Counted from the stretch's first letter, positions 1-11,912 are shown. The stretch is DNA of 64,000 nucleotides from Gigaspora rosea (GCA_003550325.1 QKWP01002097.1:11987-75986); one strand, 5' to 3'. Program-made: numbers and translations. The notes: generated by a model from the sequence alone, not told the origin.

Positions 1-360
1 ATTTTTACAAGTAAATCACAAAAGTTGCAATAATAAAAGTTGTAATCCTTTTTATAAACTATATCATTCTATTAAATCAGGAAGCTAGGGCTAATATTTA
101 TAGAGTTCGCCAAGAAAAAGTAGATAATTTTTTTGTATAAAAAATTTTTTAAAATTTGTCTATTTTTAGCTTATTAGCAACTTAAAATTTTTTTCTTATA
201 ATATAAAATTAAATACTACTATAATATAATCCTTATTTTCAATTATTATCAAAAAAAATTTAATTAAATATCTTAAGTTTTAAAAAATATAGATCATAAG
301 CATATTTATAGCAATTTTCCAGCCAAATTTGCCTGGATTTGCTTACAGTTTAAGGGATAG
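1..360. other. AT-rich spacer, nothing recognised
   Basis: Homopolymer-rich AT DNA without an open frame of note, inverted repeat or RNA-gene signal that I can support. Confidence 0.5.
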
Positions 361-645
361 GGGTGTAAAATACCTATTTTAAAATTCTACCATACTGTTT
401 TGGTTTTATATTATTAAGGTAGGACCCCGAAATATACATAGATAGGTCAGGTTAATTATAGGGTTACTAAAAAAAGAAAGATCTGCAGAAAAAACTTCAA
501 AAATAAGCAAAAAATTACTATAAATAGAAAAGATCTGCATAAAAACCTCAAAAATAAGCAAACTCTTACCTGACCTATCTATATATATTTCGGGGTCCTA
601 TTAAGGTTTGGTTTTTTAGAATTGGTATTTTACACTACTACTAGA
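361..645. mobile_element. Small palindromic MITE carrying a second MITE
   Basis: The ends GTGTAAAATACC (about 363) and GGTATTTTACAC (about 633-644) are inverted copies. The interior is split at ATTAAGGT by the hAT-type MITE at 421-599. A second, uninterrupted relative lies at about 1035-1135 and has the same flank sequence without the insertion, so it acts as a natural empty site. Confidence 0.55.
421..599. mobile_element. hAT-type MITE, AGGACCCC family, 8-bp TSD
   Basis: This 179-bp element begins AGGACCCCGAAATATACATA and ends with the inverted counterpart (TATATATTTCGGGGTCCT). It is flanked by the perfect 8-bp direct repeat ATTAAGGT at 413-420 and 600-607. The related sequence near 1085 reads through the same site uninterrupted, which confirms the target duplication. 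An 8-bp TSD is typical of hAT elements, which is an inference here because no transposase is encoded. Relatives sit at 12607-12762, 14654-15236 and 9093-12181. Confidence 0.8.
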
Positions 646-861
646 TGGTACCAATATGGCACAAATTTTAGGATAAGATTATATAGATAACCAAGTGGAG
701 TATAAAATACTCTTATTCCGTGCTATATAATTCTGTTATAGTGTTATCATTACATATAATATTAAAATAGATCAGTTAGTATATTATAGGGGTGGGTGGC
801 AATCAATTAATTAACAATCACTTCACCAACATAACATTTCACTGACAATTATTCACCGACA

Positions 862-1032
862 CGTTTATTTTAATGACAGTTTATTTCACCGAAGCTCATT
901 TCACTGACAAAGTAATTCTGGTCATTGTCGTTAGGGTTAGGGTAGAATTAGGGCTAGAGTTAGGGTGCTTTTTGAAAAAAAAACTTGTCAGTGAAATGAA
1001 CTTCAATGAAACAAACTGTCAATAAAATGAAA
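862..1032. repeat. Foldback repeat built of TTCACYGACAA units
   Basis: The left arm (about 862-911) and right arm (about 990-1032) are inverted copies containing TTTCACTGACAA and the complement of TTGACAGTTTGTTTCAT. The centre (935-972) is a TTAGGG-rich stretch. No ORF is present. Its layout resembles the longer element at 58715-59292. Confidence 0.5.
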
Positions 1033-1221
1033 TACGAACCCATAAAATACCTATTTAAAATCCTACCATACTGTTTTGGTTTTATATTATTAAGGTTTCG
1101 TTTTTAGAATTGGTATTTTTATACTAAACCAGATCGTTCAGCTAACTCATACCATACTGATATTCTGTAATTCCGAAAAAACCTAAATTTTGTATGTGCA
1201 TATTAGTATAAAATTGCTTAG

Positions 1222-1265
1222 ACCATGCGCATGCACGCATGCATGCATGCATTCATGCGCATGGT
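1222..1265. repeat. GCATGC-rich palindrome
   Basis: ACCATGCGCATG at 1222-1233 pairs with CATGCGCATGGT at 1254-1265 around a GCATGCATGCAT centre. It can form a short hairpin. Function unknown. Confidence 0.6.
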
Positions 1266-1312
1266 GCCCATCTCTATACCTATAGTTTTTTTTGTTAAAA
1301 ATTGGCAAAAAA

Positions 1313-1492
1313 AGTAGCTTATTTTCGGCAACATACGGTATAGTACCGATCTTATCCGAATTGGTAATTAAGGGCTATCTTACTGAAAACTTCGCCGAAT
1401 ACATGTCGACTCTAAGTGAAAATGAATTCACTAACTATTTCACAGAGGATGGTATAGCCAAGTATATAATCGTTTTATATCGTTTTATTTAA
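1313..1492 (+). other. Isolated GTAGCTTATTTTCGG motif and short unassigned frame
   Basis: The 15-mer GTAGCTTATTTTCGG at 1313-1327 is the subterminal repeat of the TA element at 56610-57920, so this is probably a fragment of that family. An open frame of about 66 codons runs through it to 1492 with no ATG at its head. I see no domain and do not call a gene. Confidence 0.35.
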
Positions 1493-1669
1493 TATATTTA
1501 TTTTATTTTAATTTCAATCATTTAATTGTTTTGTTTTTTTTTCTTTTGCTATTTTTTTACTGGTTTAATTGTTTTTCTTTTTTTTTGCTTATTCCTTCAC
1601 TAATAACAAATTTTTATATAAAATAATTTATACATCGCACATGTGAAGTTGTCGCACCTGGAATAGATC

Positions 1670-1915
1670 ATAAAATCAGGTGTAACGTAAAATCAAAACA
1701 ATTAAAATAACCCATTTTTTCATTGGATAGGGTTAGGGAGAGGTATAGTTTGTATATAGGCGATAGGAGGTTTTTATAGTAAAATTTTGCAAGGAATTTT
1801 TTTTGTTAGAATCCTAAGAGTAGTTTCATATACTCAATTTTATGTTATAGACGATTTTTGACAAAACGACCGTTTGTTTTAAATTTTTTGATCGTGTAAT
1901 GTTACATCTGATCTT
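1670..1915. mobile_element. MITE with ATCAGGTGTAAC ends and TTAGGG core
   Basis: Imperfect inverted ends: AATCAGGTGTAAC at 1674-1686 and GTTACATCTGATC at 1901-1913. Inside are a TTAGGG-like stretch (1728-1738) and the core TATAGTAAAATTTTGC (1775-1790). The longer element at 5412-6787 has similar ends. No ORF and no convincing TSD. Confidence 0.5.
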
Positions 1916-2017
1916 GAAATTTGATTGGGAGAGTGACATATAAGGCGCATTGCATAGGGCAATAAATAAATTTACTCTTTATATTTATTTATTTTATTAG
2001 CTTTTACAAAAAGTTAA

Positions 2018-2640
2018 GAACCATCGTGGTGCGGCATTGCAAAAGTATATTTCTCAATTTGGAGGGTATTCGGTTACAAAAGGTTGCCTCCCCTCAAAAG
2101 TATTGCTAGTGCTGCCGAAGTAATTCAGTGGAAGGAAAGTTCGCAAGTTGATGATTGCTATCATGTTCTTTTTGAGCAGAATAGCGAAGGGGTTTTTTGG
2201 GTCTCTATCATTGCAAGAACTGCCTTTAACATAATTGCTGTCCTGACTTTGACCAACTATCACTGTGCTTTCACATTGGCTGTATACGATATTTTATTAA
2301 ACCCCAAGACTAAAACTGTTCTGTGCAAGGATAAATTAATAAAGCGTTGAATGAGTCAATACCTAGTAAGTGTTTGTTACATATTGTTTTATACCGATAA
2401 TTATATTTATTATTAACATTCTTTGTATTTTATTAAAATAATTTCAACAATGGTGGTCCTAATCATAATTTGGCAGAAGAAATCATGAATAGTGAACTTG
2501 CAGGACGTCTTGCGGCTAAAAGAGCAGACAATCCTCACCTGAACCTGAGTCTGAGTCTGAGCCTGTACCCGTATACCAAAAAAATTCATCAATGATATTT
2601 ATAGAAGAGCTAGACAAATTATTTGGAGTCAATCAATATT
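2018..2640 (+). pseudogene. Decayed coding region of unknown family
   Basis: A frame stays open from 2018 to 2350 (110 codons) without an ATG; its product would include AEVIQWKESSQVDDC and a hydrophobic stretch. A second coding-like block at 2485-2640 reads MNSELAGRLAAKRADNP, then after a frame change PEPESESEPVPVYQ and a C-terminus ending LFGVNQY before TAG. A GTAAGT-like site at 2366 lies between the blocks, so they could be exons of one broken gene, but the link is an inference. The middle contains a hexamer-like CCTGAG/TCTGAG run coding for the Pro-Glu/Ser-Glu dipeptides. I do not recognise the family. The absence of a start and the frame change point to a pseudogene or a transposon remnant. 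Confidence 0.35.
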
Positions 2641-2649
2641 AGTTTAGCC

Positions 2650-3100
2650 TTTTATTTGTTTATTTTTTTCTTTATAGTATTTTCTTTTTTATTTGTATTT
2701 GCAATTTTTTAATAAAATTGAATTGACTGCGCTTCATAAAGTATATAAATATGAAATTAAATTCACTATATATCTAAAAATATCTAATATCACTAGTAGT
2801 AAATTCGCTATTTATCTAATACTATCGTGATAACTAGCAACAAAATTTGCTATAGTATCATAATCAATAGGTATGATTAGAATTGAATATTATCATATAT
2901 CACTAATAATCAAATTGGTTATATAGCAATAACTAGCATTATTGCTGATTAATGAATTCGCTATATATCGATTATTATCATGATCGTTAGTAATTAGCAG
3001 GAGAGATTAGTATTGATATATAATTATCTGTCTATTTTTTTTGCTGATATAGTAATAGGGCTATTGACCAATCAAATTTATAATATTTAAAAAAAACTCA
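2650..3100. repeat. AT-rich spacer with degenerate short repeats
   Basis: From about 2745 to 3000 variants of CGCTATATATCTAA and of ATCACTAGTAATAA recur irregularly. No gene is seen. Confidence 0.35.
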
Positions 3101-3135
3101 AAAATGTTTTTGATTTGAAAATAAGCTATCCCATT

Positions 3136-3712
3136 ATTGACAAAAGTCACTACATAGTAAAGTTTAAAAGTTATTAAGCAAATCGATTAAAATTACTTAA
3201 GTAGCCTTATTTAGCAGGTCAAAATACACTTACTATAAAATTTTTATAAGTATTGGAAAATTTTTTATTAATTGACTTTTGATTTTTACATTTGACAGAA
3301 AAATTAAAAATTTTTAAAAAAATATATTCATCTTACAATCGACAAAAGTCACTACATAGTAAAGTCTAAATTGATTAAAATCGCTTAAGTAACCATTCAG
3401 CAGATCAAAATACACTTATTACAAAATTTTCATAAGTATTAAGAAATTTTTTATTAATTGACTTTTGATTTTTACGTTTGACAGAAAAATTAAAATTTTT
3501 AAAAAAAATATATTCGCCCACAATTGACAAAAGTCACTATATTAAAGTCTAAATTTTACTAAGCAAATCAATTAAATTCACTTAAATAACCTTATTCAGC
3601 AGGTCAAAATATACTTGCTACAAAATTTTCATAAGTATTAGAGAATTTTTTATTAATTGGCTTTTGATATTACATTCAACAGAAAAATTAAAATTTTTAA
3701 AAAAATATTTAC
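3136..3712. repeat. Three tandem units of about 185-202 bp
   Basis: The phrase ATTGACAAAAGTCACTA starts units at 3136, 3338 and 3523. Each unit continues through AGCAGGTCAAAATACACTT, a block ending ATTAATTGACTTTTGAT, and GACAGAAAAATTAAA. Units differ by small indels (one lacks part of the segment after GTAAAGT). No ORF. These are satellite-like direct repeats, not a CRISPR, because spacers and short identical repeats are absent. Confidence 0.75.
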
Positions 3713-3986
3713 TTCAATATTATTGGCTATTTAGACAATATATATATAGGATGTAATAAATGGGTGATTTTCTTCTAGAAAATTACATGATTTATTGCAC
3801 TTTCTAAAACAATTATAACACTCATGTCAGCAAAGTACAACTCTTAAACCTAATTATCCTAACCGCTATATTCCAACTATTTTAACTTTAAAGCCCGAGT
3901 ATGCAAACATTACCAAAATACCAAAAGAAATGAGCCAAAAATCCAGAAAAGTATATCAATAACAATGACAATAATGTCCCATCACA

Positions 3987-5215
3987 TTGAATCATAGTGA
4001 CTTTAATAAGGAGTCTTCATTACCAACAACATTAACATCTTTTTACAAACAATACTTAAAAAATGAAAGTGCTAGTAACATGTTAATAGACCAAAAAAAA
4101 GAACAACTTACAAATAAAAAATACTTTCCAGAATTCTCAGAAAAGCCAAGAGAAGCTTTTCAAATACCTAAAAACTCCTCTAAACCTAATCTAACCGCAA
4201 GTAAAATTATCCCAAATTAACTCTAACTTTAAATAAAAAAAAGAGAAGATATTAGTTACACATTAAAAACTAGAGCAAAAATAATAAACAAATAAATTCA
4301 CACTTCTCAGATTCCCAAAATGTGCTTACAGATTAGAGCAAGCAACAACAAATAGAACTACATATTCTGGAATTCCAACAAGCCTCTATAATACTAGGGC
4401 AAAAACACAGAAATGTTATAGAATTCCCAGAAAAACCAAAAGAAGCCCTTTATAATATCTAAAAACTCCTCCTAATTGCAAATAAAATTATTTCAAACTG
4501 ATCCTAACTCTAAATAAAAAAAGAGAAGATATTAGTAACACATTAAAAATCAGAACAAAAAACAAACAAATAAATTCACACTTCCCAGATTCCCAAGATG
4601 CACTTACAGACCAGAACAAGCAACAACAAATAGAACCACATATTTTAAAATTCCAACAAGCTTTTATAATACTAGGGCGAAGATACAAAAACATTATGGA
4701 ATTTCCAGAAAAGCCAAAAGAAGTTCTTCATAATACTTAAAAACTCCTCTAACTTTAACCTAACTGCAAGTAAAATTATCCCAAACTAACTCTAACCCTA
4801 AATAAAAAAAGAAAAAGTATTAGTAATACATTAAAAACCAGAACAAAAAACGAGCAAATAAATTTATACTTTCTAGATTTCCAAGATGCCCTTACAGACC
4901 TGGACGAGCAACAACAAATAGAACCACATATCCCAGAATTCTAACAAGTTTTTATAATACTAGAGTGAAGACACAAAAACGGTTCAGAATTCTCAGAAAA
5001 GCCCAATAGAAGCTCTTTATAATACCTAAAAACTTCTCTAACTCTTATCTACTCGCAAGTAAAATTATTTCAAACTAACTCTAACTCTAAATAAAAAAAG
5101 AGAAGGTATGAGTAACGTGTTAAAAACAAAAAAAATAATAAACAAATAATTTATAATTCCCGGATTCCCAAGATACCCGCCCTTACAAACTAGAACGAAA
5201 TAAGAGTAAAAAAAA
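3987..5215. repeat. Four tandem units of about 280 bp, possibly ex-coding
   Basis: Each unit contains GAATTCYCAGAAAAGCC (about 4131, 4421, 4696, 4987), a CCTAAAAACTCCTCTAA block, the AATAAAAAAAGAGAAG phrase, and AGCAACAACAAATAGAAC. The fourth unit is incomplete. The first copy keeps a 77-codon ATG frame (3987-4220) containing FPEFSEKPREAF. Later copies show the same peptide-like pieces broken by stops. This may be an amplified, decayed coding segment. Product unknown. Confidence 0.6.
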
Positions 5216-5659
5216 AACTAATGATCATTATCAATTATCATTAGTTTATATATTCCATAATTAGGGATAAACAATATAACCAGATGATCTTTATCTGACA
5301 TAGGTGATATCACCTAGGATGAAAATTAAGTAAAATCTATTTATTTTTAAAATTTATGTAATTTAGCGCATATATGTTATAACGCACCCATCTGATAAAC
5401 CAATCAAATCGTAGGATCAGGTGTAATGTGAAATCAAGAAAAAATAGCGATCTTTTAAAAAATCTCTTGTGGCTCATAATTTTGTTTATGAAACCACTCT
5501 TTATGCTTTAACAAAAAAAATTCTTTGCTATTCTTTAAACTGTCAGTAGTTAGCAAACATATTTGGCTGCTAAAATGTTAAAATAGTTGTTTCTGATCTA
5601 TTTTTATTAAAATTTAAAATATTTTAAAAAATTTTATATATTAATATTTAAAGAACGAA

Positions 5660-5874
5660 TCTATTTGTAACAGCCTGTTACATGATATTTGTAACAGCTT
5701 TATTTATAACTCAAAATTTTACTATGATAACCCCTATTGCACTTCTAACAAAAAATGTTCCTTTCGCAATTCTGTATTAATTTTAATTCTAACCTTAACT
5801 TTAACTTTACTTTAATATTAATATAACCTTATTGGCTATTACAAATAAATGTGTAACAGGCTGCTACAAATAGA
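5660..5874. mobile_element. MITE with 23-bp inverted ends
   Basis: TCTATTTGTAACAGCCTGTT at 5660 is repeated inverted at 5852-5874 (22 of 23 positions match). The centre holds CTAACCTTAACTTTAAC. No ORF. Flanking duplication not evident. Confidence 0.65.
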
Positions 5875-6473
5875 CTTTTTCATATTTAAAAATAAAAATT
5901 ATAAAATAGTAATATTTATTTTTAAATTATAAGAAAAAAAATAAAGTTGTCTATATAGTAAAACTTTTAAAAATTAATTTTTTTTAAAAAAATTACAAAA
6001 TTTTATCTTTATTCATTGACAAACTTTTTAAAATTCTAAGCATGAGTTCTATATAATTTTGATACAAATTGTAGAATTTGGTTTAAAAAATAACTTTAAT
6101 TATTAAAATTTTTATAATTTTATAAATAAAATTTTAACTTTGTATAATAGCAAAAATTTTTTTTATAGATAGGAACATATAAAAATTTAAAAATTAAAAA
6201 AATATTTTGAAAATTTTATAATAAAATTTTAGAATTGGCAATATTTTAAGATAATTATCTTTAATACTATTAAAGTTAAATTAAAAATTTTATTTAATAA
6301 TAATACTGTAATTAAAAATTCTCAAAGTTTTATTTTAGCTTAGAAATAGATGAATACATGCTTAATAAATTTCAAGTTATTGTAAAAAATATGAAAAAAT
6401 ACATTCTAGCAGACATATTTGCCTGCTAGACGGTTTAAAGAATAAAACTCCTTTTCTTGCCTATATACTTACT

Positions 6474-6698
6474 GTCGTGGCTGAAGCTGGAAATGGCTGA
6501 AGCTGGAAATTTTAAATATTTTAATATGAAATTTACAAAAAATTTTGGAATGCATTTTGTACAATTTTTTTTTATAGTTAGATTAGAATTTAGGATTAGG
6601 GTTTATAATAAGAGTATAGTTGGATTTTAGCAGGGCTTATAGTTTTAAATCAAGACCTCTAATTTCCAGCTTCAGCCATTTCCAGCTTCAGCCGTGAC
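6474..6698. mobile_element. MITE with internally duplicated terminal repeats
   Basis: Both ends carry GGCTGAAGCTGGAAAT twice in tandem, in inverted orientation to each other. The direct repeat ACTTACT flanks the element at 6467-6473 and 6699-6705. 225 bp, no ORF. It sits inside the 5412-6787 element. Confidence 0.75.
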
Positions 6699-6802
6699 AC
6701 TTACTATTCTAACCTCACCCTAACCATAACTAACAAAAAAAATAGGTTATTTTGGTTATTTTGATTTTACATAACACCAAATCATATGAGGTACGCTATA
6801 TA

Positions 6803-7063
6803 GTGATTTAAGCTATATGGTTTTAATCGGCTGGCTTAGCTAACCAACTAAATTATTAGCTAAATGGCTGGCTAACGGCTAACTATTGGTTTGTATTCAA
6901 AATATTTCGAGATATTTGGTTTGACTTTATGTTCCTTTACAGAATTTACAAATTCTTATAATAGTTAGCTTTTAGCTGCTTTTAGCCAGCCAATCATATT
7001 ACATTAGCTGGCTTAGCTGGCTAAACCAGCTTAGCTGCAACTGTCTTAGCCAGCTTAAATCAC
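6803..7063. mobile_element. MITE with GTGATTTAAGCT ends, TA target
   Basis: Left end GTGATTTAAGCT and right end AGC(TGG)CTTAAATCAC-like copies face each other, and TA lies at 6801-6802 and 7064-7065. The interior is full of GGCTGGCTTAGC motifs in both orientations. 261 bp, non-coding. Confidence 0.55.
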
Positions 7064-7493
7064 TAGTACTATAGCTTATATGTGCAATAATATTAAATTC
7101 TATTTTAATATTTTTTTAATAAATTTATTAATAAAAAAATTAATAAAAAAAATATCGTATATTAATTGAATATTAAAAAAATATAAAATATTGTAAAACT
7201 TGAAAAGCACTAAAAAATTCTGATGCAATTATTACTGGTCTAGATTTTAATAATTTTATAAAATATCAATTTTTAATTTTTTTTAACCATTATTTAATTT
7301 TGGTAAGGTATTTTGAAAATTTTTTATATATAAAAGCTTTTCTGGTTAAATATTATTTTACGAATATTAATATTCTCATGAAATCATCTAGTCAAGTTAG
7401 TATCATTAGTGTTGATAGTATCGAAATTTTTTAGCTTATTTTAAAACTTGTAATATTTGCCTTTTTAGTATTTGATTTTAGTATTTTTTAGTA

Positions 7494-8125
7494 TAGTCCG
7501 GTGCATAAAGATTTGTACCTCAAATAGCTCTGATTCAAATATTTTTTGTACAAATTAATTTTTGATTTTTTTAATTTAATATACTTTTTAGGTTACCAGA
7601 TTAATAAAAATAAAATTATTTTGATTATTTTATTGATAAAATAAAAAAATTCATTAATAGTAACTTTTTTTAACAATATTTACTATATAATTTACTATAG
7701 TAATTTATAGTAATTTATATATATACGTATATAGTAAAAAAAATCAAATTATTTCATTTAAAGCTTAATTTCTTCACAACTAGTGATTCAATTTTGCTCA
7801 AATTTTAACCATATCTTTATCATGTGCACATTAATGCACTTGCATAGTACAAGCACATAGAACTCATATTGGTTGCGAAAATATTCAAAATAACTTTTTT
7901 TTTAAAAAAAAATTTTCATTTTTTTCTTAAATACAGCAAATTGTATATGCAAAATTACTAAAATAAAACAATGTTAAAACAATAAAAATAATACAGTAAG
8001 TTAGATTAAAACCTATTTTATTTGATATTAAAAAATTTTTTAATAATTAATCAAAAATATAAAAACTTTTACTAAGAGTTAAAATTATAAACTTTTTGAG
8101 GTACAAATCTTTATGCACTGGATCA
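7494..8125. mobile_element. Non-autonomous Tc1/mariner-like element
   Basis: Inverted ends share GTGCATAAAGATTTGTACCT (left about 7503, right copy ending about 8118). The dinucleotide TA flanks the element at 7492-7493 and 8126-8127, as expected for the Tc1/mariner group. 632 bp, no transposase frame. Family placement is inferred from ends and TA only. Confidence 0.6.
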
Positions 8126-8479
8126 TAATCAGTTTTTTAACACGATTTTTTTTCTAATATTTAAATAACATTAGTTCATATGATAGATGGGTGAATTTAA
8201 ATTTAATATTAAATCTATATCTAAATCTAAATAAAATATGTATTCGAATTAGAAAAAATATTAAAAAAATCAAAGAAAATTTTTTTCTAATTTGTTTAAA
8301 ACAATTAACAAAAAAGGATACAATTGACATGCAGAATCTTCATTAAAATACTACTTAAATGCTATTTTCTAAAATTTTGTATTACTATTTTATATTTCAA
8401 ATTATTTCTAATTGAAAAAAATGAACAAAAGAAATATAATTAGTTTAATATATTAAAAATTATTATTACTTTCATTAAA

Positions 8480-8960
8480 AAGGTTTAAAAAATCGCAAAT
8501 ACATTTAGCTCTATTCCAATTCTTATTAGAAGGCATAATATGATTAAAATTAATGTCTCATAATACAAAATATTCAAATATACATTTATATAAAATAGTA
8601 GATTTTAATATTAGAAAACTGAATTCTATCTAGTAAAAACATCCAGTACTAGATGTTGATTTAATATAAGCTCAGCCAATTACTATATTTTCAAAGTTTT
8701 GCAATCTAGATTGTGAACTGTGGACTCACTTTGAGCATTCTCGAATTCTGTTTACAATATTTTTAACTATTTTGAGACTATCATTAACAATGAGATTTAA
8801 TATATGTGTATAGTAGCATTGGTGCAATAAATTTCATTAGCAGTGAGCATGATTTCATCCTCAAACCTGTGCTTTATATTAGTAATCATAGCATTATTAC
8901 TTGTTGCATTGTCTATAGTAATTTCCAATATCTTTGATGTAATATTCCAATTATTAAAGC
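8480..8960 (-). pseudogene. hAT transposase fragment, decayed
   Basis: Read on the minus strand, the segment gives KILEITIDNATSNNAMI, then ATIHILNLIVNDSLKIV and NRIRECSK followed by a stop and VHSSQSRLQ. These match the usual order in hAT transposases: the aspartate-asparagine motif (DNA/SNN), the cysteine-or-isoleucine-HILNL block, and the SQSRL segment. Further along, NWNRAKCICDFLNLF is in the expected place. Start and C-terminal dimerisation domain are missing and stops interrupt the frame. Identification is from motif order alone; it is a relic and is not close to the copies at 34.5 and 61.6 kb. Confidence 0.6.
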
Positions 8961-9753
8961 ATTTAAAAAGCGTTTTACTAATTACAATATGTGTAATGTA
9001 GGAACTATTCTAAAAGCTATAAACAGCTTTTGGAGTTTCTAGTTATATTAATAAAATAACAGATACTGTAATAGTCATGCAACCAAGAGTCTAGAACCTT
9101 GAACAATCTATATGAAATCATATTTGAAAAATTGCTAATAAAGGCCCTTTTCTTAAAAAAGATTATATTTGAAAAGTAGGTATTGGATAAAAAGGTTATA
9201 TTTGAAAACAGCTAATAGACAAAAAGAATATATATATATATATTGTTTTTATATTAAATTCCTCACTATGGGTGATAAAGTGGTGATAAGTCTTTTTATT
9301 CAAGTATGTAGATCAAAAGAACCTCAATGGGTGTCTAACATTTATTATATAAATGAGGATACAAGTACAACTTTTGGTTATCTAATTTAGTAGTCTGCTC
9401 GAAGGTTCTACACTAGCTGCAACCCAACTAGGAGATTGCCTATTTAAACCCTCTAGTACAAGCTTTGTCTACCAATCCTACTTGTATTACCGGTACAGCT
9501 TTCTAGTATATTAGTTAGTCAAGGACAGTTCCAGATGCTAACTATATCCTCTTAGGACTAATTTATAAACTTGGTAGAGCAGTTCCTGTTCTACACAGAT
9601 ATTACCTATACTTTGGTAACTTATGCATTTACTGAAACCAACACTTGCAGTTAGGAACTATCCTGTAACTACTACTATTATCAACTTCTGCCCTTGTAAG
9701 GTTCGTTCTAACCCAAGTATCTACTATTATCTTTCTACTAGTTATTTACTCTA

Positions 9754-10071
9754 GTATTGCCATCAAAAATTCACCTCCACGTGATCAGTACCAAAATTCT
9801 TTCAAGTTCATTTATGTAAGATTAGAGTTAGGGTAAGTGCTTAGTTAGAGTTTGGGTTTAGATTGTTATATAGTAAAATTGCTTAAGGAAAACTTTTTTT
9901 TAGTTAAATAAAGTAGTTTTTTATGCAAACCTTTGAAAAATAAGCTTTTTTTTGACAAAAGAGACGTTTTGAGACGTTTGTTTTAAATTTTTCTAATTGT
10001 GTTATGTTATACCAAATTATGATCTTTTATTGGCCAATAATCATATAGGGATGAATTTTTGATAGCGATAC
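9754..10071. mobile_element. MITE with GTATTGCCATCAAAAATTCA ends
   Basis: The right end, read inverted, is GTATCGCTATCAAAAATTCA. TA flanks both sides (9752-9753, 10072-10073). It contains the TTAGGG-like stretch (about 9825-9860) and the TAGTAAAATTGC core at 9871-9882. It interrupts the SINE body. 318 bp, non-coding. Confidence 0.6.
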
Positions 10072-10125
10072 TAGGGTAGATCAAATAGTCCTTTTCTAAT
10101 ACATTCCAAACTTCCAATCTAGTTA

Positions 10126-11031
10126 GGGGGCTTCCAGAAATTACGTGATTTTTTGGTGGGTGGATGAGGTCCCAAAAATATCAGGTTATAATTATAATTC
10201 TGGTCAAAGTTTTATAATTCTTGCCAAAAGTATAAAATTATAAAATTATTAATAACTATTGATCTACTGAACCAATTTAGATGATTTAACTACCAAAATG
10301 TTCGTCTCGCTGAGACGATTCTAACAAGCCCAAAATCGCTAAAATCTAATTATAGGGTCCCAAGATCGTTCAACTTTTGTGTAATTTTAATAGTGATTTT
10401 TTAGAATCACTAAGTAAATTTCTTTAATATTCAATAACTTTGATCCACTGGCCCGTTTTGGATGATTTAACTACCAAAATATTGTCTCAGTGAGACGATT
10501 CTAACAAGCCCAAAATCACTAAATTCCAATCACAGGATTCCAAGATCGATAAAGATTTTATTGCTTGTCTAATAATACAAATCTTTATTGATCTTGGGAT
10601 CCTGTAATTAGAATTTAGCGATTTTGGTCTTGTTAGAATCGTCTCACTGAGATGAACATTTTGGTAGTTAAATCATCCAAAACGGGCTAGTGGATCAAAA
10701 GTTATTCAATATTAAAGAAATTTACTTAGTAATTCTAAAAAATCACTATTAAAATTACACAAAAGTTGAATGTTCATGTGACTCTGTAATTAGATTATAA
10801 CGATTTTGGGCTTGTTAGAATCATCTCAGTGAGACGAACATTTTGGTAGTTAAATCATCTAAATTGGTCCAGTAGAGCAATAGTTATTATCAATTTCATA
10901 AATTAAAACATAAGAATAAATTTTAAAAAATATAAAATTTGATTGGCTAATAGAGTATCAGGTGTGGGTAGGTGGGGTAAAATTTTGAAATTTATTAATA
11001 ACAAAATATTATATAATTTCTGGAAGCCCCC
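10126..11031. mobile_element. Harbinger/Tourist-like foldback MITE, TTA target
   Basis: Ends GGGGGCTTCCAGAAATTA and its inverse are flanked by TTA at 10123-10125 and 11032-11034. A 3-bp TTA duplication with G-rich tips is characteristic of PIF/Harbinger MITEs. The interior holds four copies, in two orientations, of a block with GTCTCACTGAGACGAA and TTTTGGTAGTTAAATCATC. The equivalent position in the SINE copy at 31.6 kb is uninterrupted, which gives an empty-site comparison. Confidence 0.75.
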
Positions 11032-11912
11032 TTAGTTTGGAAGGGTTGATTTACCTGTCATTAGATGCTTTGTAGTTTTTCTTTCCCTGGTATCTATTTT
11101 TAGAACATAGATTCTTTTCCTCTAATGCAACTCCAGTGACCAGGTTAATGAACCCTCTTCTTCAAAGATTTTGTTGTTCAGTTCTTTGGCTCCGGTTTCT
11201 GGTACTCTAGTTCTGGTAGCACTATCAAAAATCTTTGTTATTTCCTTATTTGGGACTTGTCAAATAGGTTTCTGTTTCTCCAGTTCCTTGGATTTGTTTA
11301 TATAATAATATACAACTATGCCCGAAAGCTTCCATTCAAGATAGTATACCAAGGCTACAGGTAATATATCTAACTAATCAATAAGAAGCAGTTACCAGAA
11401 CACAGATCTATTTTTTAAAATATTGCCAATAGGATTTGAATCCTAACCCTACTGCTTGAAAGTAACAACTTACCAACTTTTCTATATTACTATACTTCTA
11501 AAAAAAATATATATTTAAAAGAAGGCTAATGGGATAATTTTTATAAATTTTGTATTTGAAATATGCTAATAAATCTGGGCCATGATTCGGGTTAGATATT
11601 TAACTTGGGATATGATCTAAGTCAAATAATAGTGATTTGGGAGGTAATAAATGCAAAATTATAAAAATACAAAAATTGAAAAATGCAAAAATTGGAAAAA
11701 ATAGTATAAACTAAGAGGGGGTTTTTTTAAGTTTTTTTATATTTATACAATATATATTTATAATATATAGAAATTATGCATCAAATAGGTTTAATAATTT
11801 TTTATTGAAGGAAAGGAAAGAGAAGTTTTTTTTTTAGAGAACGTATTTTTTTTAAAAAAAACATAATTCTGTTTTTTTTAGAAAATATAACTCTTTTTTT
11901 TTTTTTTTTTTT

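Larger units (their letters stand above)
5412..6787. mobile_element. Non-autonomous element with ATCAGGTGTAA ends
   Basis: Left end GATCAGGTGTAATGTGAAAT at 5415 matches the inverse of the right end (TTTTACATAACACCAAATC, about 6764-6782) at roughly four in five positions. The interior has no ORF and carries two younger-looking insertions (5660-5874 and 6474-6698). Same end family as 1670-1915. TSD not resolved. Confidence 0.45.
9245..11503 (-). mobile_element. tRNA-headed SINE-like retroposon, split by two MITEs
   Basis: The tRNA-like head lies on the minus strand at about 11503-11424, with the B-box-like GGATTCAAATCC. The body aligns with the copies at 31598-32631 and 29842-30554 (for example CTATTTAAACCCTCT and GGAAGGGTTGATYTACC on the plus strand). 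Short AAAAAATATATAT-like repeats at both borders may be the target duplication. MITEs at 9754-10071 and 10126-11031 interrupt it. An in-frame stretch encoding VSNIYYINEDTSTTFGYL corresponds to part of the antisense ORF in the 31.6-kb copy. Confidence 0.6.

Noticed and set aside
3136..3712. CRISPR-like array
   Set aside because: Only three long diverged units, no short identical repeats with unique spacers, and a eukaryotic context.
9169..9390. 73-codon plus-strand frame as a gene
   Set aside because: It crosses from a hAT MITE into the inserted SINE, so it is a chance fusion.
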